The notes beneath the pieces are model-generated. The model worked only from the letters and a program-made list of their open reading frames with translations, was not told where the DNA came from and made no database searches. 64,000 nt of DNA from Dawidia cretensis (lineage in GTDB: Bacteria; Bacteroidota; Bacteroidia; Cytophagales; Cyclobacteriaceae): positions 124,001 through 188,000 of the forward strand of contig NZ_JAHESE010000007.1 in NCBI RefSeq assembly GCF_018598175.1, given 5' to 3'. Shown here in pieces: positions 7,501 through 15,357 of this stretch. The stretch's first letter is position 1. Each line of letters opens with the position of its first letter. A program made the translations under genes and the position numbers.

Positions 7501-10416
7501 ACCTGCGACATCGTAGTGGATTGGATTCCGCCGACCGTGACCGACAACTGTGATGCATCGCCCGTCCTAACCACGACCAACACGCCTGGATCAACCTTCG
7601 CAGTGGGGATGTATACCATCACGTATGAAGCAACTGATGCCGCCGGCAACAAGGAGACCTGCTCGTTTACCGTAACCGTAACCGACAATACAAAACCGGT
7701 GTTTGCCAATTGCCCGGCTAACATAAGTGTGCCCACCAATCCCACCACCTGCGATGCCGTGGTAAACTGGACGCCACCCACCGCGACCGACAACTGCGAT
7801 GCGTTGCCGGTGGTGACGACGACCAACACACCAGGATCAGCCTTTACATTGGGCGTGCACACCGTGACCTACGAGGCCACCGATGCCACCGGTAACAAAG
7901 AAACCTGTTCGTTTACTGTAACAGTCACCGACAACATTAAACCCATGTTTGCCGGCTGCCCGGCCAACATCAACGTAGCGACCAGTCCGACGTCATGCGA
8001 TGCCCTGGTAAACTGGACGCCGCCAACCGTGACCGACAACTGCGATGCCGCGCCCGTGGTAACGACCACCAACACACCAGGGTCGGCGTTCACGCTCGGC
8101 GTGCACACCGTGACCTACGAAGCAGCCGATGCCAGCGGCAACAAGGAAACTTGCTCCTTCACCGTCACGGTGACCGACGGCACCAAGCCGACGTTTATCA
8201 ACTGCCCGGCCAACATCCATGCAACCACCAATTCTGCGTCGTGCGATGCCGTTGTGAACTGGATGCCGCCGACTGTTACCGACAACTGCGACACCGCGCC
8301 GGTCGTAACCAGCACGGCCAATCCCGGCGCAACGTTTACGCTGGGCGTGCATACCGTCACATACGAGGCAACCGATGCAGCCGGCAATACAGAAACCTGT
8401 TCCTTCACCATAACAGTGACCGACGGCACCAAGCCTGTATTTGCCAACTGTCCCGCCAACATGAGCGTGTCTGCCAGCGCTACGTGCGACGCCGTGGTGA
8501 GCTGGACGCCACCGACCGTGACCGACAACTGCGATACTTCGCCCGTGGTGACCGGTACCGGCAATCCAGAAACAACTTTCAACCTGGGCGTTCATACCAT
8601 CACGTATGAAGCGACTGACGCCGCCGGCAACAAGGAAACCTGCTCGTTTACCGTGACTGTGGTCGATACTACCAAGCCCGTGTTCGCCAATTGTCCTGCA
8701 AACATCAACGTGTTCACCCGAACTACATCGTGCGATGCAGTAGTGAGCTGGACACCGCCGGCCGTGACCGATAATTGTGATGCCGCACCGGTTATCACCA
8801 GCACGCACAACCCCGGCGCAACGTTTGCGTCAGGCGTGCATACCATAACCTATGAAGCCACCGATGCCGGCGGCAATAAAGAAACCTGTTCCTTCACCAT
8901 TACGGTGATCGACGACGCTGATCCAATATTTACCGTTTGTCCGGCCAACATCGTGGTGACGGCCGATCCCGCTTCGTGCCATGCAACACCATCGTGGACC
9001 GTGCCTGTGGCAAGTGACAACTGCACGGCAACGCCCACGGTAACCGGCAACTTCAATCCTGGCGACCAGTTCCCGATAGGCACCACCACCACGGTGACGT
9101 ATACCGCGCAGGATGCTGCCGGAAATTCGGCCACGTGCTCGTTTACGGTAACCGTCCACGACAACACGGCGCCCGTCATTACCGGATGTCCGGCCGACAT
9201 CAGTGCGGCTACCGATGCCACATGCCAGGCCATCGCTACCTGGACACCGCCCGTAGCAGCCGATAACTGCCCGGTAGTGCTCACCAGCACGCACAACCCC
9301 GGCGATGCTTTTCCGACGGGTACCACTACCGTGATCTATACCGCCACAGATGGAGCGGGCAATCTGACGACCTGTTCTTTCGATGTGATTGCCCGCGACG
9401 CGGTCGCCCCAGTGTTCGCCAATTGTCCCGGCGACATCACAGCCTCCGCCAACGATACAGGTTGTGGCGCATCCGTGCATTGGACACCGCCCCTGGCCAG
9501 CGACAACTGCCCGGGAATCGTCAGCCTGTCGGCCGATCATGCACCGGGTGATCTTTTTGCCGTGGGCATGACCACCGTTACCTATACCGCCGCCGACATT
9601 TCCGGGAACAGCACCACGTGCTCGTTTACCATCACCGTGAATGATGCCACGTCTCCGACGTTTCTGAATTGCCCGGGCGACATCGCGGTGGCATCCGACA
9701 ATGCGTGTGGCGCCATCGTGACCTGGGCACCGCCGGCAGCGGCTGATAATTGCAGCGTGGCCGGTATAACCGGCACACATCAACCCGGAGATCGATTTAA
9801 CACCGGCATCACCGAAGTGGTATATACCGCTACCGATATTCACGGTAATGCCTCGGTTTGCCGTTTCAATGTAAAGGTGCGCAATGGCGAAGTGCCTTTG
9901 ATCACCGGTTGCCCGGCCGATGTTCTGGCGAAAGCAGGCGAATCAGGAGAGGTAGCCGTGACGTGGGAACCACCAACCGCTTCGACGCGATGCGGTCCGC
10001 TGACCCTGACAAGCTCGCATCAACCCGGCGACATATTCCCGGTAGGCACGACGGTGATAACATACACCGCCTCGAACGACGCCGGCACTACCGTAACGTG
10101 TGCCTTCAACGTGATCGTGTCGTATGAAGACCTGGACATCGAAGTGACCCGGGTAGTGACCCCCGATGGCGACGGAAAAAATGACGAATGGATCATCGCC
10201 CGCGTCGAAAAATTCAACCGGAACAGGGTATTCATTCTCGACCGTTGGGGAAGTGTGATCTATCAGGCGAGCGGATACAACAACACTACCGTAGCATGGA
10301 ACGGTGTGAATTCGAACGGTGTGCAGGTGCCCGCGGGAACATATTACTATGTCATTGAAGTGGACTTCCTGGAAAAGCACCTGAAGAAGAGCGGATTTTT
10401 TGAATTGTTGCGATAA
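4534..10416 (+). CDS. Giant secreted HYR-repeat protein with type IX secretion C-terminal domain
   Basis: This 1960-residue protein has a signal peptide (hydrophobic core LFLGGLLVLLGLLSG, cut after AFGQ), a cysteine-rich N-terminal part to about residue 150, and then 21 tandem HYR (hyalin) repeats of about 81 residues up to about residue 1864. Each repeat has the pattern PVF..CPANI....C.A...WTPPT.TDNC....G.HTVTYEATD..GN.ETCSFTVTVTD. The last 90 residues, beginning near VVTPDGDGKNDEW, are the gliding-motility/type B type IX secretion signal, including ILDRWGSVIYQ and VPAGTYYYVIEV. HYR is an immunoglobulin-like fold used in adhesion. The protein is therefore expected outside the outer membrane. 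It heads an operon with a PorP/SprF homologue whose start follows its stop by one base, like the SprB-SprF pair of gliding bacteria. Confidence 0.93.
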   Translation: MLPVDFVRRQKTLFLGGLLVLLGLLSGQQAFGQGCSCPPINTCGCNVGLTKLTVRFTGLLGLTVDVRDDGGSIYSGLLLLPGSTFHIQSSAGPGMPFVGDHVTIRTTLLVLADISTSCSNPVKIGTTFGNFVVTGGESVGGLPICCLNMESTPPNFTSCPANINVNADAAACGANVGWTTPAVTDNCAVATVVSDHNPGDFFPVGTTPVKYTATDNYGNTANCTFNVTVSDVTPPVLAGCPTDFSVPTNPLSCNAVVSWTPPTATDNCDASPQINSNTNPGTTLSLGPHTVTYTARDTRGNQSTCSFTITVVDATKPVFSNCPANVSVPANPATCTATATWTPPTANDNCGGSVTVTRTASPGATFGFGITTVTYEATDVAGNKETCSFTVTVTDNTKPLFTNCPANIAVSANPATCDAVVSWTPPTVTDNCDASPVTTTTNTPGSAFAPGVHTVTYEATDAAGNKETCSFTVTVTDYTKPVFAGCPANIHVNTDPATCDAIVNWTPPTATDNCDASPVVTTTNTPGSTFTPGTHTVTYEATDMAGNKETCSFTITVTDATKPVFSNCPTNISVATSPTSCDAAVTWTPPTVTDNCDAAPVVTTTHTPGSALTPGIYTVTYEATDAAGNKETCSFTVTVTDATKPVFTNCPANINVTTNPTTCDAIANWAPPTVTDNCDASPVVTTTNVPGSTFTPGVHTVTYEATDADGNKETCSFTVTVTDGSKPVFTNCPTSISVTTNPATCNAVVSWTPPTVTDNCDASPVVTMTNAPGSTFTLGIHTVTYEATDAAGNKEICSFTVTVTDATKPVFNNCPANINVTTNPTTCDAVATWAPPTVTDNCDALPVVTTTNLSGSTFTLGVHTVTYEATDAAGNKETCSFTVTVTDATKPVFAGCPANINVTTSPTTCDAVVTWAPPTVTDNCDLAPVVTATNGPGSTFARGVHTVIYEATDASGNKETCSFTVTVTDGAKPVFTNCPANINVATSPTTCDIVVDWIPPTVTDNCDASPVLTTTNTPGSTFAVGMYTITYEATDAAGNKETCSFTVTVTDNTKPVFANCPANISVPTNPTTCDAVVNWTPPTATDNCDALPVVTTTNTPGSAFTLGVHTVTYEATDATGNKETCSFTVTVTDNIKPMFAGCPANINVATSPTSCDALVNWTPPTVTDNCDAAPVVTTTNTPGSAFTLGVHTVTYEAADASGNKETCSFTVTVTDGTKPTFINCPANIHATTNSASCDAVVNWMPPTVTDNCDTAPVVTSTANPGATFTLGVHTVTYEATDAAGNTETCSFTITVTDGTKPVFANCPANMSVSASATCDAVVSWTPPTVTDNCDTSPVVTGTGNPETTFNLGVHTITYEATDAAGNKETCSFTVTVVDTTKPVFANCPANINVFTRTTSCDAVVSWTPPAVTDNCDAAPVITSTHNPGATFASGVHTITYEATDAGGNKETCSFTITVIDDADPIFTVCPANIVVTADPASCHATPSWTVPVASDNCTATPTVTGNFNPGDQFPIGTTTTVTYTAQDAAGNSATCSFTVTVHDNTAPVITGCPADISAATDATCQAIATWTPPVAADNCPVVLTSTHNPGDAFPTGTTTVIYTATDGAGNLTTCSFDVIARDAVAPVFANCPGDITASANDTGCGASVHWTPPLASDNCPGIVSLSADHAPGDLFAVGMTTVTYTAADISGNSTTCSFTITVNDATSPTFLNCPGDIAVASDNACGAIVTWAPPAAADNCSVAGITGTHQPGDRFNTGITEVVYTATDIHGNASVCRFNVKVRNGEVPLITGCPADVLAKAGESGEVAVTWEPPTASTRCGPLTLTSSHQPGDIFPVGTTVITYTASNDAGTTVTCAFNVIVSYEDLDIEVTRVVTPDGDGKNDEWIIARVEKFNRNRVFILDRWGSVIYQASGYNNTTVAWNGVNSNGVQVPAGTYYYVIEVDFLEKHLKKSGFFELLR
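4978..10125 (+). repeat. 21 tandem HYR-encoding repeats, about 243 bp each
   Basis: I count 21 units by the recurring CPANI-like and CSFTVTVTD-like blocks. Units 3 to 16 are very alike in protein and in codons (TDNCD, GNKETCSFTVTVTD almost unchanged). Unit 1 and units 17 to 21 are more diverged, with PGD in place of PGS and varied ends. This pattern suggests that the array grew or was homogenised from its middle. Such an array is prone to unequal recombination and to assembly collapse. Confidence 0.9.
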
Positions 10417-10417
10417 T

Positions 10418-11347
10418 ATGGGGAGAACGACACGAGATCATTTTTTACACGCCGCATTCTTCGCAACGATGCTGCTGACGTTTCATCCCAGTGTGGCGCA
10501 GCAAAAGGTGCAGTTCAGCCAGTACATGTTCAATAACCTGGTGATCAATCCCGCCTATGCCGGCGCCGATGAAGCCCTGAGCCTTACATTCATTCACCGC
10601 GCCCAGTGGAACGGCATCGACAACGCCCCCAATACGCAGACGCTTACCGGTCATACCCTGTTCAGGAAAAAACATTTCGGATTGGGTGCCACCATTGTGA
10701 ACGACCAATACGGTGTACACAAAAATCTGAGCGCGTTGACCAATTACGCCTATCACCTTCAAACCGGTAAGCACTCGTTCCTCTCCCTGGGTGTACAGGC
10801 CGGCATATACGATACCCGTTCGGATTATGCTTCACTGATCGGCGGTGTGACCAATGACCCGCGGTTGTATGCCAATATATCGGAGACTTTTTTTGACTTC
10901 GGAGCCGGCGTTTACTACCGAAGTCCGCGGTTGCACGTCGGTTTGTCGGCACCCCAGCTTTTGCCGGAGACCATCAATCTGGCCGACACGCTCTCGGTGC
11001 GTTTGAGCCGAACCAATTACTTCCTGTTCTCCAAATATCGGATCACCCAAAATGAGAGCCTGGAATACGAACCCTCCATCCTGCTAAAATATTTTCCCGG
11101 CTTGCCTCTTTCCTACGATGTGAACATCAACATGATCTACCGCAAAGTTTTAACGCTCGGCTTATCGTACCGAAAGCGGGAGTCGGTCGACTTTCTTTTG
11201 AAGGCCCAGATCACGCCGCAGTTCCAGGTCGGGTATGCCTACGATCATGCCATTGGCAGCGTCGCCAGGCTGGCGAATGGGTCGCACGAGCTGATGGTGC
11301 AGTATCTTTTTAAGTTTGTGGAAACCAGAGTAGCCTCGCCGAGATAA
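10418..11347 (+). CDS. PorP/SprF family type IX secretion-associated membrane protein
   Basis: PorP/SprF proteins are outer-membrane beta-barrel-like partners that help secrete or anchor large type IX substrates such as SprB. This 309-residue copy has a signal peptide ending in PSVAQQ and the family opening VQFSQYMFNNLVINPAYAG, followed by repeated beta-strand blocks (HFGLGATIVNDQYG, FDFGAGVYYRSPRLHVGLS) and a C-terminal strand rich in aromatic residues. The start at 10418 is preferred; an in-frame start at 10400 would overlap the previous gene and lengthen the signal peptide. One base separates it from the HYR gene, and three bases separate its stop from the next start, so all are co-transcribed. 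Confidence 0.9.
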   Translation: MGRTTRDHFLHAAFFATMLLTFHPSVAQQKVQFSQYMFNNLVINPAYAGADEALSLTFIHRAQWNGIDNAPNTQTLTGHTLFRKKHFGLGATIVNDQYGVHKNLSALTNYAYHLQTGKHSFLSLGVQAGIYDTRSDYASLIGGVTNDPRLYANISETFFDFGAGVYYRSPRLHVGLSAPQLLPETINLADTLSVRLSRTNYFLFSKYRITQNESLEYEPSILLKYFPGLPLSYDVNINMIYRKVLTLGLSYRKRESVDFLLKAQITPQFQVGYAYDHAIGSVARLANGSHELMVQYLFKFVETRVASPR

Positions 11348-11350
11348 CGT

Positions 11351-12946
11351 ATGCGCATGATCAAGCCCGGAAACATATTGCTGCCGCTCCTCTTGCATGT
11401 CGCCGTAACGGTGGCACATGGCCAGCAAACCGTTTTCGGGTTATTCAGAAACAACGTGAGCCTGGGTGATAAATACTACCGGGACAAGGATTATCTGAAC
11501 GCCCTGAAGTTGTATAGGGAAGCAACCCGGCGCAATCCGGACGTACAGCTGCGCGTAGCCCGGTGTTATTATTCTTTGAAAGAATATACCCAGGCCGTTT
11601 TTTATTACGAACGTTACCTGAAGGAAAAGCGATCGTTACCGTGGAGCGATATGTATTCTTATGCCGAAGTACAGGCGGCCACGGGCAACTACAAAACCGC
11701 CATCGAGTATTACCAAAAACACCTCGCCAATAAACAAGACGACGCGCTGGCCATGCGCAAAGTATGGCGCCTGAGCAACATCCAGTACCTGTACGAAGAC
11801 TCTGCGCATATTTCCGTGCATCCTCTTTCGCTCAATACCGGGTATGGCGAGCTTTGTGCCGTGCCGTACAGGAACAGGATTGTATTTATGTCGAATCGGA
11901 AAGAGCCCGGGCTTGTCGAAAAAGTAAACGCCTCGATAAATGCGCCATTCTACAAGATCTATTCCGCCCGTGTGCTTTCCGGTGGTGGTAAAGACGGTCA
12001 TCAATACGACAAGGCCATGCTTTTCAGCAAAGAGCTGGCCTCGAAGCTCAACGCCGGACCGATTGCTTTTTACGATAAAGAAAAAAAAATGGTATTCGTT
12101 GCATCGGCGCGTGAAACCGGCAACAGTGGCCGGCGAAGCCTGCAGCTCTTTTTTGCCGAATGGAAAAACGGCGAATGGACCGAGACCATGCCCTTTCCGT
12201 ACAACAGCCGGCATCACTCCATCAGCGATCCCACCATCAGCGAAGATGGTAAGGTGCTTTACTTTTCGTCCGATATGGGGGGCGGCCTGGGCGGCAAGGA
12301 CCTGTATAAGTCCACCCTTGTAGACGACACGTGGACGCAACCCCAAAACCTCGGCGAAACCGTGAACACGCCTTACGACGAAGCGTTCCCGTTCCTCCAC
12401 CAAAACCGGACGCTATACTTCGCATCCAATGGTCACCCCGGAATGGGCGGCCTCGACATCTTTGAAACCACCATCACCGCCGAGGGTTACAGCGAACCGC
12501 GCAATGCGGGCTCTCCCATCAACACCAGCTACGACGACTTCGGCATGGTGGTCGATTCGCTCGACACGCACGGCTACTTTTCATCCAACCGGAAAAACGG
12601 CGGCTACAACGACGACCTTTACGAAGTGGAGATGGACATCCAGACGTACCCGGTGAACATCGCCGGCGTGGTAAAGATGAAAGAGCATGCCTGGAGCGAC
12701 TCGTCGGCGCTGGTGTTGCTGTCCCATACACGGGTATATCTTATCGATAAGCTGCGCAACACCACCGTATACGAAAGCACTACCGACGGCAAAGGCAACT
12801 TTTCCGTGATCGTACCTTATTTTAGCGAATATATAATACGAGTCGTGACGGACGATGGTAAGGAGAGCGTTGTAGTACTGGAAATACCCAAACACCAGCG
12901 GCAGGTCAGCGCCCACGAAATTGTATTTGTAAAAGACACTTTTTAA
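11351..12946 (+). CDS. TPR/PD40 beta-propeller protein resembling PorE without an OmpA domain
   Basis: The 531-residue product has a signal peptide (LLPLLLHVAVTVAHGQ), tetratricopeptide repeats at about residues 36-160 (GDKYYRDKDYLNALKLYREA, AVFYYERYLKEK, KTAIEYYQKHLA), a WD40-like PD40 propeller at about 170-415 (VLYFSSDMGGGLGGKDLYKS, LYFASNGHPGMGGLDIFET, GYFSSNRKNGGYNDDLYEV) and a small carboxypeptidase-regulatory-like domain at about 435-530. PorE of the type IX machinery has the same order but ends in an OmpA peptidoglycan-binding domain, which is absent here. It sits between the PorP/SprF gene and a kinase gene with only 3-4 bases on either side. A role as periplasmic scaffold or sensor for the HYR adhesin is an inference. 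Confidence 0.85.
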   Translation: MRMIKPGNILLPLLLHVAVTVAHGQQTVFGLFRNNVSLGDKYYRDKDYLNALKLYREATRRNPDVQLRVARCYYSLKEYTQAVFYYERYLKEKRSLPWSDMYSYAEVQAATGNYKTAIEYYQKHLANKQDDALAMRKVWRLSNIQYLYEDSAHISVHPLSLNTGYGELCAVPYRNRIVFMSNRKEPGLVEKVNASINAPFYKIYSARVLSGGGKDGHQYDKAMLFSKELASKLNAGPIAFYDKEKKMVFVASARETGNSGRRSLQLFFAEWKNGEWTETMPFPYNSRHHSISDPTISEDGKVLYFSSDMGGGLGGKDLYKSTLVDDTWTQPQNLGETVNTPYDEAFPFLHQNRTLYFASNGHPGMGGLDIFETTITAEGYSEPRNAGSPINTSYDDFGMVVDSLDTHGYFSSNRKNGGYNDDLYEVEMDIQTYPVNIAGVVKMKEHAWSDSSALVLLSHTRVYLIDKLRNTTVYESTTDGKGNFSVIVPYFSEYIIRVVTDDGKESVVVLEIPKHQRQVSAHEIVFVKDTF

Positions 12947-12950
12947 AGAC

Positions 12951-15074
12951 ATGGAGGATCGGGATGATATGAAAGGACACGCAACAACCCAGCGCACGGT
13001 ATATACCGTTGGGCTCCGGCTCTATGGCATCGCCGTTCTGGCTGCCATCCTGCTGGCCCATGCGCCCGCCACGGCACAGGTACGGCAATTGATCCAGGTA
13101 AGGACATTCGACGAGCGATTGAAGCCCATGAAGAATGTAGAGGTTTCCATTAATGGTAAAAACTTTATCTCCACGGGTGACAAGGGCGAAGTGTTTACCG
13201 AATTACTGGAAACGGAGCTGCCGATAAAAACACTCAAAATAAGAAATGAACAGCTCGAGCCGGCCGCCTGGAACCTGAGTAAAAGCATTCTCGAGATCGT
13301 GGTCCGTAAAAAGGACTACCAGATAGTGCATCTAACGGTGAAAGACCAGAACACTGGCCCTGTGGCCAACACGTCTGTAACGTTCAGAGGTAAGAAGACG
13401 GCCCACTATACCAGCGCCGCCAACGGCACACTGGAACTGCCGATCGCACTTGATGAAAAGATCGATGGCGCCGATCAATTCAGCGTAAAAGGCTACAACG
13501 TGATCGACTTCCAACAGACCAACACCGAAGGTGTGCTTACCGTGGAGTTTATCAAACAGGTGGCGGCCGTGGAGCAAACAACCGCGGCGGCCACCCGGGA
13601 GACCCCGGCAGTCGCGCCAGACCAGGTGATCGGCAAAGACTACTTCAGGAACTTCGACCTTAATCACCTCGACTCCATTCAATCGCTCACCGTATTTTAC
13701 GCGATCTTCAAGAACGTGTCCATGAAAAACATGGATGCCGCCACCCGGGTCAAGCTCGACGACAAGTTCAAACAACTGGTGACGCAGCTCGAAGATTCCC
13801 TGCGCTATACCCGCAACGTCTTCATGGGCAGAATCTCCGACTCGTCGTTTGTGCGCGAAGACATCCGGAACCTGTTGAAGCAGGCTCAGGCTGAGGGCAA
13901 GGGCCTGCAGATACAGCGTACGGAATTCGACGAAAAGATCCACATCATCGAGCAAAAGCTCCAAAGGGGCTTTACCAACCTCGATGAAAATACACGGGCC
14001 ATGGTCTTCAGCGACCTGATGGCGTTGGAACAACTGCTGGCCGAAAACGAAAGCCGCTTTTATAAAAACCTGAGCGACTACCGTCAGATCATAAACGGCC
14101 TGAAGGAGAAATATTTTGACTTCCAGCAGCTGGAAGACAAGCTTTCGGAAAGCGAAGCCAGGCGCTTGCAGGAGCAGGCGGCTTTCCGCAGACAGCTCCT
14201 TCTCATTTCGCTCGTCGCGCTGGTGTTCGGTGTACTCATTGTGTTGCTCATCACGTTCAGCAATCGCCTGCGCCGGCAGAAGAAAGACCTGGTGCTGGCG
14301 AACGAGGAGGTGAAGCGCGTGAACGAGAACCTGGAAGCAATTGTCGAAGACCGCACGAAATTGCTCGCCGAGGCAAACCGCGAGCTCGACACCTTCCTCT
14401 ACCGTGCCTCGCACGACCTGCGCACACCCGTCTGCTCTATCATCGGGCTTTGTAACATCGCTATTCATCTCTCCAACGGTGAGCCCAGGGAACTGGTACA
14501 ACGTGTAGTCAACACCACCGAAGGCATGGATAAGCTTCTGAAAAAACTGAGCATCATCAGCGAGATTAACCAACCCACAGGCTATTCATCCATTATGCTA
14601 CTCGGCATCGTAGAGAACGTACAGTACCGGTATCGCAATCTCATGGAAGAAAAACGCGTGACGTTTGTGGTGGATTGCCCGGCCGATCTCATCTTCCACT
14701 CCTATCCCAACCTGGTGGAAGTGGTGATCAACAACCTCGTGGAAAACGCGCTTGTCTATAGCCTCATGCAGCACGGCGAAGGCTCGCACATCACATTCAG
14801 GGCCACCGTAAACGGTGAAGTCCGGTTCAGCGTTCGCGACAACGGCATCGGCGTAGACGCCGCCATCCAGCACCGCCTCTTCGACATGTTCTTCAAAGGC
14901 CACCCCGACTCCAAAGGCAACGGTTTGGGGTTGTACATCGTGCAGAAATCGGTGCAAGCACTCGAAGGCAGCGTCACCCTCGAATCGGTGCCCGGCGAAT
15001 ATACAGAGTTCACCGTTCAGCTTCCCCTGCATACCGATACGGCCATCCCGTCGAGCGCCTATTCCGATGTATAG
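12951..15074 (+). CDS. Membrane histidine kinase with periplasmic Ig-like sensor region
   Basis: This 707-residue kinase has an N-terminal hydrophobic export segment (IAVLAAILLAHAPATAQ), two carboxypeptidase-regulatory-like or Ig-like domains at about residues 40-205, an alpha-helical coiled stretch at about 230-415, a transmembrane helix (LLLISLVALVFGVLIVLLI) near 423-441, another coiled coil and then HisKA and HATPase domains. The H-box is YRASHDLRTPV with the phosphorylated His near residue 488; the N-box is VINNLVENALVYS, and the G boxes are VRDNGIGV and KGNGLGLYIVQ. There is no receiver domain and no response-regulator gene nearby. A second ATG at 12969, with GGAGG upstream, is an equally possible start. 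As the last gene of the HYR operon it may sense the state of the surface protein. Confidence 0.88.
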   Translation: MEDRDDMKGHATTQRTVYTVGLRLYGIAVLAAILLAHAPATAQVRQLIQVRTFDERLKPMKNVEVSINGKNFISTGDKGEVFTELLETELPIKTLKIRNEQLEPAAWNLSKSILEIVVRKKDYQIVHLTVKDQNTGPVANTSVTFRGKKTAHYTSAANGTLELPIALDEKIDGADQFSVKGYNVIDFQQTNTEGVLTVEFIKQVAAVEQTTAAATRETPAVAPDQVIGKDYFRNFDLNHLDSIQSLTVFYAIFKNVSMKNMDAATRVKLDDKFKQLVTQLEDSLRYTRNVFMGRISDSSFVREDIRNLLKQAQAEGKGLQIQRTEFDEKIHIIEQKLQRGFTNLDENTRAMVFSDLMALEQLLAENESRFYKNLSDYRQIINGLKEKYFDFQQLEDKLSESEARRLQEQAAFRRQLLLISLVALVFGVLIVLLITFSNRLRRQKKDLVLANEEVKRVNENLEAIVEDRTKLLAEANRELDTFLYRASHDLRTPVCSIIGLCNIAIHLSNGEPRELVQRVVNTTEGMDKLLKKLSIISEINQPTGYSSIMLLGIVENVQYRYRNLMEEKRVTFVVDCPADLIFHSYPNLVEVVINNLVENALVYSLMQHGEGSHITFRATVNGEVRFSVRDNGIGVDAAIQHRLFDMFFKGHPDSKGNGLGLYIVQKSVQALEGSVTLESVPGEYTEFTVQLPLHTDTAIPSSAYSDV

Positions 15075-15247
15075 GATGCTGACTCGCCACTTTTATAACG
15101 GGCTATTCGTTCCGCTAAATCTTTCTCTTGTTCCAACGTTAATCCACCGTGAGCATGCATCACTACCTCATAAATGATATACAATGTACGCTCGTCCATA
15201 CGGTTAATAAGTTCAGTCAATTCCTCCCGAATCTGTGCTGCTCCCAT
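15059..15247 (-). CDS. Small helical protein, antitoxin-like, function unknown
   Basis: This 62-residue acidic protein (start MGAAQIREELTELINRMDER) is predicted mostly helical and resembles short Bacteroidota proteins often annotated as addiction-module antitoxins, which begin in a similar way and contain LYIIYEVV-like segments. No toxin-like gene follows it. Its 3' end overlaps the end of the histidine kinase gene by 16 bases on the opposite strand. The likeness rests on my memory of the family, so the role is uncertain. Confidence 0.5.
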   Translation of the reverse strand: MGAAQIREELTELINRMDERTLYIIYEVVMHAHGGLTLEQEKDLAERIARYKSGESASYTSE

Positions 15248-15299
15248 AATGAAACTGGTTTCTCACGGAAGATAATCATTTCGAATCGATTACCAACCT

Positions 15300-15345
15300 A
15301 AAAAATAAGGCAGCCAGGGCGATTAACCCTGGCTGCCGTATGTAT
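15300..15345 (-). terminator. Intrinsic terminator of the lipoprotein gene at 15358
   Basis: A perfect 11-bp stem (GGCAGCCAGGG at 15309-15319 with CCCTGGCTGCC at 15327-15337, 7-base loop) is followed on the minus strand by a T-rich run at 15300-15308. It lies 21 bases after the stop of the minus-strand lipoprotein gene. Confidence 0.85.
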
Positions 15346-15357
15346 AGCAAGAGAAGC

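Noticed and set aside
7993-9843. Long minus-strand open frames opposite the HYR repeats
   Set aside because: They repeat with the same period as the HYR units and come from the codon bias of the plus-strand gene; the translations are Arg/Gly/His-rich and not protein-like.
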